Shown here: piece after piece, positions 6,944-15,496 of the stretch | Layout of the letters: every line of letters begins with the position of its first letter | Numbering within the stretch: position 1 is the stretch's first letter | From: Fen-999 sp964530115 | GTDB lineage: Bacteria; Pseudomonadota; Gammaproteobacteria; Burkholderiales; Rhodocyclaceae | DNA: 46,265 nt | Assembly: GCA_964530115.1 (NCBI GenBank) | Contig: CAZGYD010000134.1 | Span: forward strand, 1 to 46,265 | Direction: 5' to 3' | Notes under the pieces: generated by a model | Told to the model about the DNA's origin: nothing | Database searches by the model: none | Seen by the model: only the letters and a program-made list of their open reading frames with translations | Position numbers and translations under genes: made by a program

Positions 6944-7827
6944 TCGGGCGCCACGTCCTCGAGCGCCCGCGGCACGATGCAAAACGGCAGGGCGCAGCCC
7001 TCCCCGCAGACGTTCGGCACGCTCATCGACGCCAAGTTGTCGCGCGTCATCGGTCCGCCGAGCATTTCCATGGCGAACGCCTGCAGCCACGACAGTGCCG
7101 GCGACAGCCCGAACACGGCGCGCGGATGGCCCGAAACCCGGCCCGCGTACTCGACCAGTTCGGCGAGCGTCCAGACGCTCGGCCCGCAAAGTTCATAGGT
7201 CTGCCCCTCGGCTTCCGGGCGGACCAGCGCCTCGGCGGCGACACGCGCCACGTCGCCGACCCAGACCGGCTGGAACAGCGCCTCGGCCGAGGCGAGCGGC
7301 ACGAAGGGCGCGATTTTCAGCAGGCGCGCGAACATGGTGAGGAAGGAATCGCCCCGGCCGAAGATCACCGAAGGCCGCAGGATCGTGGCTGCCGGAAATT
7401 CCGCACGCACGGCCGCCTCCCCCGCGGCCTTGGAACGCAGATAACCCGAAGGGGCATCGGCCGATGCCTTGAGCGCCGAGACATGGACGAGCCGCCGGAC
7501 GCCCGCCGCCCTAGCCGCCCGCGCGATACGGCCCGGCAGTTCGACATGGACCCGCGCGAACCCGGGGCCGTAAGGCTCTCCGCGGCCGCCCTTGAGGATG
7601 CCGACGAGATTGACCACCGCATCCTGTCCGGCGCACAGCCGGGTAAGGGCCGCATCGTCATGGACATCGGCCTCGATGATCTCCGCGGTCGGCAGCACCG
7701 CGAGATGCTTGGCCCGCTCATAGCGGCGAGCCGCCACCCTGAGCCTCATCCCCCGCGCTGCAAGGACGGCAGCGAGATGGCTGCCGACGAAGCCGTAGCC
7801 ACCGATGAGGAGCACGTCGCCGATCAT
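6919..7827 (-). CDS. NAD(P)-binding epimerase, NDUFA9-like
   Basis: A 302-residue atypical short-chain dehydrogenase. The Rossmann motif is VLLIGGYGFVGSHLAAVLA at residues 5-23, followed by VVNLVGILKG, VHVSALKA, YLRSKAAGEAAVR and RPSVIFGRGDSFL. This pattern is the complex I NDUFA9-subunit-like / NAD-dependent epimerase group common in proteobacteria. The usual catalytic Tyr-x3-Lys is represented by Y-L-R-S-K. Its substrate is unknown. Its start codon overlaps the stop of slt, so the two minus-strand genes form a unit with slt first. Confidence 0.8.
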   Translation of the reverse strand: MIGDVLLIGGYGFVGSHLAAVLAARGMRLRVAARRYERAKHLAVLPTAEIIEADVHDDAALTRLCAGQDAVVNLVGILKGGRGEPYGPGFARVHVELPGRIARAARAAGVRRLVHVSALKASADAPSGYLRSKAAGEAAVRAEFPAATILRPSVIFGRGDSFLTMFARLLKIAPFVPLASAEALFQPVWVGDVARVAAEALVRPEAEGQTYELCGPSVWTLAELVEYAGRVSGHPRAVFGLSPALSWLQAFAMEMLGGPMTRDNLASMSVPNVCGEGCALPFCIVPRALEDVAPDYLARPSR

Positions 7828-9776
7828 GGCAGTTCTTCCCGGGCTGCGATTTCGGTCGCTGCCGCCGGCCGGATGACACCGAGCCGCCGCTTGAGCGACT
7901 GCGGCCGGTTTTCGAACAGCGCCGCGTAATAGACGGTGTTGCTCATGACCTTCTTCACATAGTCGCGGGTTTCATTGAACGGGATGGTCTCGGCATAGAT
8001 CGCGCCTTCGAGCGGCTGTTCGGCACGCCATTTCTTCGCCCGGCCCGGCCCGGCGTTGTAGGCCGCCGAAGCGAGCACGGGGTGGCCGTCGAGCGCCTCG
8101 AGCACCATCTTCAGATAGCTCGTGCCGAGCGTCACGTTGGTGTCAAGCTCGGTAACCCGGTCGGCGCGGTAATCGGCGAGGCCGATCTTCTTCGCCACCC
8201 AGTGCGCCGTCGCCGGCATGAGCTGCATGAGTCCCTGCGCACCCGCCGACGAACGCGCATTCATGACGAAGCGGCTCTCCTGGCGCATCAGGCCATAGAC
8301 CCATCCCGGGTCAAGGGCGAGCTCGCGCGCCTTCTCCGAGACCTTTTCCCGGTACGGAGCCAGATAGCGCAAGCCATAGTCGTGCTGGGCCGCCGTCCGG
8401 TCGGCGGTATTGATCGCCCGGTCCCAGACGCCTTCCCGGCGCGCGAACTCGGCGGCGGCGAGCAGTTGCCGGTCGTCCATGCCCCGCAGGTGCCAGACCC
8501 ACTCGCGCACGCCCTCGATGCGCAAATCTCCGTGTGGCACGCGCAGCAGCGCGAGCGCGCGCCGGAGCCCGGGATGGGTTTCGGCACCGGCGAGTTCGGC
8601 CGCGGTCGGCGCCGGCGCCTTCGGCGGCGGTGCGATTCTCCGCCCCAGTTCCTCGTCGGCGAGGTTGCCATAGAAGTTGGGTTGTCCGGCGATCTTCTGA
8701 TACTGCGTCCGTGCGTCGTCACTGCGCCCCTGCGCAGCGTAGGCGCGGCCGAGCCAATACGTCCATTCCGGCTGGGCAGCGAGTTTCGGTGACATCCGGC
8801 CGATCGCCCATTCGACGCGCACCCAGTCCCCCGCGCGCAGCGCGGCGCGGACATGCCAGGCCTGCTGTTCCTCGGTCATGGGAATGCCGCCGGCGAGCGC
8901 GTACCACTCGAGCGCCTCGACCTGATGCCGGAGCGCCGCCTGGTGGGCGATTTGCCCCCATCCCCAGGCGCGATCGGCTTCGCCGAATTTCGGCTCGATC
9001 TTCCGCCACCGTTCCGCAGCGGCCGCGGGGTCGTTGCGCGCAAGGCGCGCGATGGCGAGGATCGCCAGCTCGCGTCCCGCACGGCTCGCCGCGAAGTTCG
9101 ACGGCAGTTTCGCCAGATGGGCGGCCGGGTTGTCGAGCGCCAGATCGAGCCTGCGGGCATCCGGCGCCTCGCCGGCCGGCAGATACCGGGTCAGCGCCTT
9201 GGCGGCCCCGATGCGCCGCGCCTCGACGAGCCGGCGCAGCCGCGCCCAGACGTCGTCAACCGTGACGCGGCCGTCGGCGAGCAGCCGCTCCATGAGCGGC
9301 TGGCAGGCCTCGGGCAGATCGGCGGCATTGAACCAGAGCGGCAGGGCCTCTTCGAGCGCGGTATCGTCCTGCTGGAGCTCCAGACGGGCCGAGAGGCCGT
9401 AGCAGGCGATCTCCTGGTCCGGCTGGACGAGGCGCGGCAGCTCTTCCCGAATCGTCGCCCAGTCCTTGCGCCGGCCGAGCCAGCGCAGCCATTCGCCGCG
9501 GAGCTTCTCGGCGACGTAGAAACCCTTTTCGCGCTCGAGGAATTCGCGCACGCCCTGGTCGTCGTTCTCTTCGAGTTGCAGCCTGAGCTGCCAGTGCCTG
9601 ACCCACGGCGCGTATTCGCTGCCGGCAAGGCTGTCGGCGAGCCGCGCCAGCTTCATCCGCTCGCCGGCGCGGAAGGCATCGCGCGCGGCGACGAAGCGCT
9701 CGATGGCGCCATCGTCCCGTGGGAAGGCGGCGCTCGTGCCGAAGAGCAGGAGCAGGGCCGCGAAAAGGATTCTCAT
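7824..9776 (-). CDS. slt: Soluble lytic murein transglycosylase
   Basis: A 650-residue periplasmic enzyme that cleaves the glycan strands of peptidoglycan to 1,6-anhydromuropeptides. An N-terminal signal peptide (FAALLLLFGTSAAF) is followed by a long helical solenoid, as in Slt70. The C-terminal catalytic domain has YGLMRQESRF with the catalytic Glu at position 500, then SSAGAQGLMQLMPATA and the late block LASAAYNAGPGRAKKW. ATG at 9776 is preferred because it begins the signal peptide directly; a TTG five codons upstream is possible. It shares a short divergent region with fau (9777-9819) and overlaps the epimerase start by four bases. Confidence 0.92.
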   Translation of the reverse strand: MRILFAALLLLFGTSAAFPRDDGAIERFVAARDAFRAGERMKLARLADSLAGSEYAPWVRHWQLRLQLEENDDQGVREFLEREKGFYVAEKLRGEWLRWLGRRKDWATIREELPRLVQPDQEIACYGLSARLELQQDDTALEEALPLWFNAADLPEACQPLMERLLADGRVTVDDVWARLRRLVEARRIGAAKALTRYLPAGEAPDARRLDLALDNPAAHLAKLPSNFAASRAGRELAILAIARLARNDPAAAAERWRKIEPKFGEADRAWGWGQIAHQAALRHQVEALEWYALAGGIPMTEEQQAWHVRAALRAGDWVRVEWAIGRMSPKLAAQPEWTYWLGRAYAAQGRSDDARTQYQKIAGQPNFYGNLADEELGRRIAPPPKAPAPTAAELAGAETHPGLRRALALLRVPHGDLRIEGVREWVWHLRGMDDRQLLAAAEFARREGVWDRAINTADRTAAQHDYGLRYLAPYREKVSEKARELALDPGWVYGLMRQESRFVMNARSSAGAQGLMQLMPATAHWVAKKIGLADYRADRVTELDTNVTLGTSYLKMVLEALDGHPVLASAAYNAGPGRAKKWRAEQPLEGAIYAETIPFNETRDYVKKVMSNTVYYAALFENRPQSLKRRLGVIRPAAATEIAAREELP

Positions 9777-9819
9777 CGTATAGTGCCTCAACGGAATTTT
9801 TTAAGCCTAGCACAGGGCC

Positions 9820-10434
9820 ATGTCACGGAAAGGCGGACCCGCGGCGGATCAGCCGCACGATTCGGCCTCTGATCCGGCGTCCTTGCGCAGCCGCCTGCGC
9901 AGGGAGCGGATCGCCGCCCGGCTGGCCATGCCCGCCGAATCGCACGAACGCGCTTCAAGGGCGATCGAAGGCCACTTGGCCAGGCTCCTCGCCGTATGTG
10001 ACCCGCGCTCCATCGCCTTCTGCTGGCCGATGCGCCGAGAGTTCGACTGCCGGCCGCTCGTCACCGGCCTCGTCGCCTCGGGCTGGCGCGCCTGCCAGCC
10101 GATCGTCGTCGAGGAGGCGGCACCGATGCATTTCCGGCAGTGGCAGCCCGGCTCGCCGATGACCGCCGACCGTCACGGCATCCCGATTCCCGACACGCCC
10201 GAATCTCCGCCGCCCGACATCGTGCTGCTGCCGCTCGTCGCCTTCGACGACGCGGGTTACCGGATCGGCTACGGCGGCGGCTATTTCGACCGCACGCTCG
10301 CCGCGCTTTCGCCAAGGCCGCTGGCGATCGGCGTCGGCTTCGAACTCGCACGTGCGCCGACGGTGTGGCCGCAGCCGCACGACGTGCGCCTCGATCTCAT
10401 CGTCACCGAGAGCGGCGTGCGCGACTTCCGCTGA
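9820..10434 (+). CDS. 5-formyltetrahydrofolate cyclo-ligase
   Basis: A 204-residue cytoplasmic enzyme of the YgfA/Fau family, converting 5-formyl-THF to 5,10-methenyl-THF with ATP. Diagnostic features are the basic N-terminal segment LRSRLRRERIAARL, the Asp-rich DIVLLPLVAFDDAGYRIG and the phosphate-binding loop YGGGYFDRTLA. In many proteobacteria this gene follows 6S RNA (ssrS), but only 43 bp precede it here, so ssrS is not present. It converges on ilvA with 1 bp between the stops. Confidence 0.9.
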   Translation: MSRKGGPAADQPHDSASDPASLRSRLRRERIAARLAMPAESHERASRAIEGHLARLLAVCDPRSIAFCWPMRREFDCRPLVTGLVASGWRACQPIVVEEAAPMHFRQWQPGSPMTADRHGIPIPDTPESPPPDIVLLPLVAFDDAGYRIGYGGGYFDRTLAALSPRPLAIGVGFELARAPTVWPQPHDVRLDLIVTESGVRDFR

Positions 10435-10435
10435 G

Positions 10436-11956
10436 TCAGGCGAGGAAGAGCCGGTAGGCCGGGTTCTTCGTCTCGTCCCAGTAGCGGTAGCCGAGGTTCT
10501 TGAGGAAAGCGCGGAACTCCTGCTTGTCCGCGGCGGGCACCTGCATGCCGACGAGCACGCGGCCGTAGTCGGCACCGTGGTTGCGGTAGTGGAACAGCGA
10601 GATGTTCCAGCCGCGGCTCATATGCTCGAGGAAGTTCATCAGCGCGCCGGGCCGTTCGGGAAATTCGAAGCGGTAGAGCAACTCGTCGGTAAGACCCGGC
10701 GCGCGGCCGCCGACCATGTGGCGCACGTGCAGCTTCGCCATCTCGTCGTCGGTGAGGTCGAGCGTCGGCAGGCCGTGGCGGCGCAACGACTCGACGAGCC
10801 GCAGCGACTCGGCGCGGTCGGCGACCTGGATGCCGGCGAAGACGTGCGCCTGTTGCGGATCGGCGTAGCGGTAGTTGAACTCGGTGATCGAGCGTTTGCC
10901 GATCAGGCCGCAGAACTTCTTGAAGCTGCCGGGTTTCTCGGGGATCGTCACCGCGAGCACGGCCTCGCGCTGCTCGCCGACCTCGGCGCGCTCGGCGACG
11001 AAGCGCAGGCGGTCGAAGTTCATGTTGGCGCCCGAGGCGACCGCGACGAGCGTCTTGCCGTGCGCGCGGGTCGCCTTGGCCCAGGCCTTGGCGCCCGCGA
11101 CCGCCAGCGCGCCCGCGGGCTCGAGGATCGAGCGCGTGTCTTCGAAGACGTCCTTGATCGCGGCGCAGATCGCGTCGGTGTCGACCAGCACGACCTCGTC
11201 GACGTACTGCTGGCAGAGCCGGAAGGTCTCGGCGCCGACGTATTTCACGGCCGCGCCGTCGGCGAAGAGGCCGACCTGCTCGAGCCGCACGCGCTTGCCG
11301 GCGGCGAGCGAGCGGGCCATGGCGTCGGCATCCGCCGCCTCGACGCCGATGACCCGGGTCTGCGGCCGCAGCCGCTTGACGTAGGCGGCGACGCCCGAGA
11401 TCAGGCCGCCGCCGCCGATGCAGCAGAACACCGCATCGATCGGCTCGGGATGCTGGCGCAGCATCTCCATGGCGATGGTGCCCTGGCCGGCAATGACGTC
11501 GGGATCGTCGTAGGGATGTACAAAGGTGAGCTTCTGCTTCTTCTCCATCTCGAGCGCATGCGCGTAGGCCTCGTCGTAGGATTCGCCGGCGAGCACCACC
11601 TCGACCATGCCGTCGCCATGCTTCTTCACGGCGTCGATCTTGATCTGCGGCGTCGTCACCGGCATGACGATGATCGCCTTGCAGCCGAGCCGGCGCGCCG
11701 AGAGCGCCACGCCCTGCGCGTGGTTGCCGGCCGAGGCGGCGATCACGCCGCGCTTCTTCTGTGCAGGCGAGAGGTGCGCCATCTTGTTGTAGGCGCCGCG
11801 CAGCTTGAACGAGAACACCGGCTGCATGTCCTCGCGCTTGAGCAGCACGCGGTTGCCGGTGCGCGCCGAAATGTTGGGCGCGAATTCGAGCGGTGTCTCG
11901 ATGGCAACATCGTAGACGCGGGCGTTGAGGATCTTTTCAAGGTAATCGGGATGCAT
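10436..11956 (-). CDS. ilvA: Threonine ammonia-lyase, biosynthetic
   Basis: A 506-residue PLP enzyme that deaminates threonine to 2-oxobutanoate, the first committed step to isoleucine. The PLP lysine is Lys51 in FSFKLRGAYNK, and the phosphate-binding glycine loop is CCIGGGGLISG. Length matches the long biosynthetic form with two C-terminal ACT-like domains (about residues 330-420, containing KPGSFKKFCGLIG, and 425-506, containing RPGALMNFLEHM), which mediate isoleucine and valine feedback. ATG 11956 begins the classic MHPDYLEKIL; the open frame upstream runs back across the divergent YqaA-like gene and is not real. Confidence 0.95.
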   Translation of the reverse strand: MHPDYLEKILNARVYDVAIETPLEFAPNISARTGNRVLLKREDMQPVFSFKLRGAYNKMAHLSPAQKKRGVIAASAGNHAQGVALSARRLGCKAIIVMPVTTPQIKIDAVKKHGDGMVEVVLAGESYDEAYAHALEMEKKQKLTFVHPYDDPDVIAGQGTIAMEMLRQHPEPIDAVFCCIGGGGLISGVAAYVKRLRPQTRVIGVEAADADAMARSLAAGKRVRLEQVGLFADGAAVKYVGAETFRLCQQYVDEVVLVDTDAICAAIKDVFEDTRSILEPAGALAVAGAKAWAKATRAHGKTLVAVASGANMNFDRLRFVAERAEVGEQREAVLAVTIPEKPGSFKKFCGLIGKRSITEFNYRYADPQQAHVFAGIQVADRAESLRLVESLRRHGLPTLDLTDDEMAKLHVRHMVGGRAPGLTDELLYRFEFPERPGALMNFLEHMSRGWNISLFHYRNHGADYGRVLVGMQVPAADKQEFRAFLKNLGYRYWDETKNPAYRLFLA

Positions 11957-11996
11957 GGCCGGGCGCGGAAACCACGAAAGCGGCAAGCCTAGCAGG

Positions 11997-12002
11997 TAAC
12001 AT
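11997..12002 (+). promoter_or_regulatory. Candidate -10 box, leaderless arrangement (YqaA-like gene)
   Basis: TAACAT, then 6 nt (CGGCCC), then ATG 12009. It follows the same hexamer-to-ATG layout as 2771, 5216 and 36321, and lies in the 52-bp divergent gap with ilvA. Confidence 0.35.
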
Positions 12003-12008
12003 CGGCCC

Positions 12009-12506
12009 ATGGAATTCCTCGCCAGCCCCGAGGCCGGCCTCTTCGGGCTCTTCGTCTCCAGCTTCCTCGCCGCGACGCTGCTGCCCGGCGGCTCGGAAGC
12101 GGCGTTCTTCGCGCTGGTGAGCTTCCATCCCGAACATGCCGTGCCGGCGCTGGCCTTGGCGACGATCGGCAACACGCTCGGGGGCATGACCACCTACGCG
12201 ATGGCGCGCCTGCTGCCCGAGAAGACCTTGCCCCGAAACTGTGGGGCGTCGCCCCATCCCTCGCTTCGCTCGGGACCGCCACTTCGTGGCGTCCTGCGCC
12301 CTACGGGCTGGTCAGCCGTGGTGACACGCCACGGTGCACCGATCCTGATCTTCGCCTGGGCGCCGGTCGTCGGTGACGCGCTCTGCGCCGCCGCCGGCTG
12401 GCTGCGCCTGCCGTGGCTCGCCTGCACGCTCTGGATGGCGGCAGGCAAGGGGCTGCGCTACGCCGCGCTGCTCATGGCGATGAACGGCCCGGGCTTGCCA
12501 TCGTGA
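12009..12506 (+). CDS. YqaA-like (DedA-related) membrane protein with in-frame repeat insertion
   Basis: A 165-residue inner-membrane protein. FGLFVSSFLAATLLPGGSEAAFFAL and IGNTLGGMTTYAMARLLP in the N-terminal half, and GAPILIFAWAPVVGDALCAAAGWLRLPW in the C-terminal half, are the conserved blocks of the YqaA/SNARE-associated family, whose function is poorly defined. Between them, residues 76-108 are encoded by a 96-bp copy of the dispersed palindromic repeat. It is inserted without frame loss where relatives have a short cytoplasmic loop. Without it the protein would be 133 residues, close to the E. coli YqaA length of about 142. The inserted peptide is basic and Pro/Ser/Arg-rich, with no membrane character. 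Whether the protein still works is unknown. Confidence 0.75.
   Translation: MEFLASPEAGLFGLFVSSFLAATLLPGGSEAAFFALVSFHPEHAVPALALATIGNTLGGMTTYAMARLLPEKTLPRNCGASPHPSLRSGPPLRGVLRPTGWSAVVTRHGAPILIFAWAPVVGDALCAAAGWLRLPWLACTLWMAAGKGLRYAALLMAMNGPGLPS
12235..12330 (+). repeat. Modular palindromic repeat, long form (copy B, inside a gene)
   Basis: Exactly 96 bp (32 codons): GAAACT, a 72-bp insert (12241-12312), then CAGCCG...CACGCC. Hairpins are TGGGGC-GTC-GCCCCA, CGCCAC-TTC-GTGGCG, GGCTG-GT-CAGCC and CGTG-GTGA-CACG. It is translated in the frame giving RN at the start and WSAVVTRH at the end. Confidence 0.85.
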
Positions 12507-12591
12507 AACTTTCGCGGCTGGCGGCGGTCATCCTGTTTAGATGTGCTCATCGACGGTCACGAATCGCTTTCGCCATCGACGGAGGAAGGAA

Positions 12592-13476
12592 ATGAACACG
12601 ACGAACACCGCCGGCGCCATCGTCGCCGCGACCGACTTCTCGGCCGGAGCGAACCTCGCCGTCGATCGGGCCGCGCGGCTCGCAAAGCGTTGGCAGGCGC
12701 CGCTGTGGCTGCTCCACGTCTTCAACGACGGCGCCTGGGCGACGATCCGCAGCCTCTACCAGCGCGAGCACTGGGCCGACCGCGAGCCGGTGCTCGCCGC
12801 GCGCGACCGCCTCTCCGGGCTCGCGCGCGAACTGGGCAACCGGCATGGCATCGAGGTTCTCGCGGAAACACGGACCGGGCGCGCCGCGTCGGAGATCGCC
12901 GCTTTTGCCGCGCAATGCGAAGCAAGGCTGCTGGTGGTGGGCGAGCACGGCGAGAACTGGCTGGGCGATGCGCTGATGATCGGCGGCACGGCGCTCAAAC
13001 TGCTCGAAAGCGCCCGTCAGCCGGTGCTTCTGGTGCGCCGGCCGGCCGGCGGCGACTACGCGAACATCCTCGTCGGCACCGACTTTTCCGACAACGCGCT
13101 GCGCGCCGCGCAGGCCGCACGCAGCCTCTTCCCAGAGGCGCGCCTGACCCTCTGCCACGCGCCCATGGTGCCCTTCGAAGGCCGCATGCGGCTCGCCGGC
13201 GCCAGCGACGAGGACATCGGGCGCTATCGCCGCGAGGAAGCGGCGCGCGCCGAAGAAAAGATGCGCGGGATCATCGAAGGCCTGGCGCCGCCTTTGGCGA
13301 GCCGCATCCTCTCCGGTTTCCCGCCTGCGGTGCTCGCCGAGCAGGCGCGCGTGACGGGCGCCGACCTGGTCGCCGTCGGCCGCCACGGCGGCGGCGCGTT
13401 CTCCGAGCGGTTGCTCGGCAGCGTGACGCAGAACGTGCTCCATCAGGCGCCCTGCGACGTGCTGTTGGTGCCCTGA
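12592..13476 (+). CDS. Tandem-domain universal stress protein
   Basis: A 294-residue cytoplasmic protein made of two UspA domains (about 8-148 and 154-294). The first begins GAIVAATDFSAGANLAVDRA, the second ANILVGTDFSDNALRAAQ. In domain 2 the nucleotide-binding pattern G-x2-G-x9-G-S is complete (GRHGGGAFSERLLGSVTQNV). In domain 1 the spacing is off by one (GEHGENWLGDALMIGGT), so it may not bind ATP. Shine-Dalgarno GGAGGAAGGA just before ATG 12592 fixes the start. It precedes the KefB/C-like antiporter and a second tandem USP, but a 310-bp repeat-filled gap separates it from them. Confidence 0.88.
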   Translation: MNTTNTAGAIVAATDFSAGANLAVDRAARLAKRWQAPLWLLHVFNDGAWATIRSLYQREHWADREPVLAARDRLSGLARELGNRHGIEVLAETRTGRAASEIAAFAAQCEARLLVVGEHGENWLGDALMIGGTALKLLESARQPVLLVRRPAGGDYANILVGTDFSDNALRAAQAARSLFPEARLTLCHAPMVPFEGRMRLAGASDEDIGRYRREEAARAEEKMRGIIEGLAPPLASRILSGFPPAVLAEQARVTGADLVAVGRHGGGAFSERLLGSVTQNVLHQAPCDVLLVP

Positions 13477-13786
13477 CCAGACGGCCACTCGAAACTGTGG
13501 GGCAATGCCCCATCCCTCGCTTCGCTCGGGACCGCCACTTGTGGGGCTGCGCCCCATCTCTCGCTTCGCTCGGGACCGCCACTTCGTGGCGTCCTGCGCC
13601 CTTTGCCGCCGCACAGCGGCGTCCTGCGCCCGCTGGTTGGCGGGCTGGTGGGCTGGTCAGCCGCCGTAACATGCCGGCGGCTGACCGGTTCCGGCAGAAT
13701 GGGGTACCGATCCCTACCAGAAAGACACGCCGTGCCCGCACCGACCCCCCTTTCCCGCCCGTGACCCCCGGCGGCGACCGAAGGAC
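13477..13786. other. Repeat-filled intergenic region, no gene seen
   Basis: These 310 bases hold the expanded modular repeat (13491-13675). The remaining 111 bases before the antiporter include a pyrimidine-rich run and a Shine-Dalgarno AAGGA at 13781-13785, 1 nt before ATG 13787. The open frames crossing this region are built from repeat sequence and are not considered genes. Confidence 0.7.
13491..13675 (+). repeat. Modular palindromic repeat, expanded form (copy C)
   Basis: Begins GAAACTGTGGGGC and ends CGTAACATGCC like the 96-bp copies, but is 185 bp. A 44-bp block is tandemly duplicated (13497-13540 and 13541-13584, four differences, three of them in the hairpin loop). The segment GGCGTCCTGCGCCC also occurs twice (13588-13601 and 13618-13631), around a hairpin CGCCGC-ACA-GCGGCG. 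It lies 14 bp after the USP stop. Its length is not a multiple of three. Confidence 0.8.
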
Positions 13787-15496
13787 ATGGGCCACCTGCT
13801 GCAGATCATCCTCCTCCTCGCCGTCGCCGTGGCCGTGGTGGCCGCGTTCTCGCGGCTGCGCATCCCTTCGGTCCTTGGCTATCTGCTGGTCGGCGTGATC
13901 CTCGGGCCGCACACGGCCGGGCCGACCGTCCATGTCCCTGAATTCGATGCGCTGGCCGAGTTCGGGGTGGTGTTCCTGCTGTTTTCGATCGGCCTCAACT
14001 ATGCGCTGCCGCAGCTCGCCGCCATGCGCCACCAGGTGCTCGGGCTGGGCACCGCCCAGGTCGCGCTGACGGCGCTCGTGGTGGGCGCCCTGCTCTGGCT
14101 CGCCGGCATGGATGCAGCCGCCGCCTTCGTCGTCGGCGCGGTATTCGCGCAGTCGTCCTCGACCATCATCGGCCGCCAGCTCGCAGACCAAGGCGAGGAC
14201 GGCACCCCGCACGGCCGGCTCGGCCTGGCGATCTCCGTGTTCCAGGACGTCACCGCGGTGCCGCTGCTGGTCGTGATTCCGGTCCTCGGCGCCGCGGGCG
14301 GTGCCGGGCATCCGGCCGGCGAGCTCGCCTGGGCGCTGGCGAAGGCGGTGGTGGCTTTCGCGCTGGTCTTCTACGTCGGCCGCTGGGCCTTGGGCCCGCT
14401 GTTCCACCTCGTCGCCCGACGCCGGTCCGCAGAACTGTTCACCCTGACGGTGCTGCTGGTCGTGCTCGCCGCCGCCTGGACGACGCGCAGCCTGGGCCTC
14501 TCGCTCGCCTTCGGTGCTTTCCTCGCCGGCATGATGCTCGGCGAGACCGAGTTCCGCCACCAGGTCGAATCGAGCATCCGGCCGTTCCGCGACGTGCTGC
14601 TGGGCCTCTTCTTCGTCGGCATCGGCATGCTGATCGACCCGGCCTCCCTGCCCGGCATCTGGCACTGGGCGCTGCTCGGCGCCCTCCTGCTCCTGGCGGC
14701 CAAGATCGCCATCGTCGCGCCGATCGTGCGCGCTGCCGGCCTCAACACCGAGACCGCCTGGCGCACCGCGCTGCTCCTTGCGGTGGGCGGCGAATTCGGC
14801 TTCGCGCTCTTGGCCATCGGCCTCGACGCGAAGGTCATCGATCCGCACGCCGGCCAGATCGTCCTCGCCGCCGTGCTGCTGTCGATGATCGCCGGCCCCT
14901 TCATCATCCGCCACAACGGCGCGATCGCCGGCCGGCTCGCGCCGGCCGCAGCGGAGACACCCGCCGCCACGCCGGAACTTTCCGGCCTGCCGCCGCCCCG
15001 GGTGCTGATCGGCGGCTACGGCCGCGTCGGCCATGCCGTCGCGGTGCTGCTCGAGTCGAGCGGCATTCCTTTCGTCGCCTTCGACACCGACCCGCAGCGC
15101 GTCCGGCAGGGCCGCACGGATGGCCACGCCGTCCTTTACGGAGACATCGCCGACCCCGAGCTGCTCGCCGCGGCGCGGGCCGAGCAGGCCGAACTCGCGA
15201 TCGTCACGGTCGATGCCCATGACGTCGCGCTGCGTGCGGTGGCCGCCCTGCGCCGCCATAATCCGGTCATGCCCGTGATCGCCCGTGCCCGTGATCTGAA
15301 GGCCAGCGCGGCCCTGGTCGCCGCCGGCGCAGCCCACGCCTACCCCGAAACGATCGAAGCCAGCCTTCGGCTCGGCGCGACGGCGCTGGCCATGCTCCAC
15401 GTGCCGCGCGAAGACATCGAGCAGACGCTGCAGGACATTCGCGACTGGAACTACCAGCCCGTGATCGAACCGCCCTCCAGGGAGGAAACGAAATGA
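13787..15496 (+). CDS. KefB/KefC-type monovalent cation:proton antiporter
   Basis: A 569-residue CPA2-family inner-membrane protein. About 12 transmembrane segments occupy residues 1-385, including RIPSVLGYLLVGVILGPHTAG, the GVVFLLFSIGLNYALPQL segment and FAQSSSTIIGRQLADQGE. A TrkA-N (RCK) nucleotide-binding domain follows from about residue 405, with VLIGGYGRVGHAVAVLLE and the acidic end of strand 2 in VAFDTDPQRV. This is the layout of K+ efflux systems KefB/KefC and of YbaL. No KefF/G-type ancillary subunit is present; instead tandem-domain USPs lie on both sides, the downstream one translationally coupled (ATGA overlap). The transported ion is inferred, not shown. Confidence 0.88.
   Translation: MGHLLQIILLLAVAVAVVAAFSRLRIPSVLGYLLVGVILGPHTAGPTVHVPEFDALAEFGVVFLLFSIGLNYALPQLAAMRHQVLGLGTAQVALTALVVGALLWLAGMDAAAAFVVGAVFAQSSSTIIGRQLADQGEDGTPHGRLGLAISVFQDVTAVPLLVVIPVLGAAGGAGHPAGELAWALAKAVVAFALVFYVGRWALGPLFHLVARRRSAELFTLTVLLVVLAAAWTTRSLGLSLAFGAFLAGMMLGETEFRHQVESSIRPFRDVLLGLFFVGIGMLIDPASLPGIWHWALLGALLLLAAKIAIVAPIVRAAGLNTETAWRTALLLAVGGEFGFALLAIGLDAKVIDPHAGQIVLAAVLLSMIAGPFIIRHNGAIAGRLAPAAAETPAATPELSGLPPPRVLIGGYGRVGHAVAVLLESSGIPFVAFDTDPQRVRQGRTDGHAVLYGDIADPELLAAARAEQAELAIVTVDAHDVALRAVAALRRHNPVMPVIARARDLKASAALVAAGAAHAYPETIEASLRLGATALAMLHVPREDIEQTLQDIRDWNYQPVIEPPSREETK

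Noticed and set aside
9777..9819. Possible 6S RNA gene before the fau-like gene
   Set aside because: Only 43 bp separate the divergent slt and fau-like starts, far too short for ssrS.
11957..12193. 79-codon N-terminal extension of IlvA
   Set aside because: It would read back across the divergent YqaA-like gene; conserved IlvA starts at MHPDYLEKIL (11956).
12504..12535. GAAACT next to the stop of the YqaA-like gene as another short repeat
   Set aside because: Only the first six bases match; the next bases (TTCGCGGC) do not follow the repeat, unlike the copy after ptsI.
13491..13675. Possible CRISPR array or Rho-independent terminator
   Set aside because: The repeats are tandem duplications of a hairpin module without unique spacers of constant length, and no T-run follows the stems.
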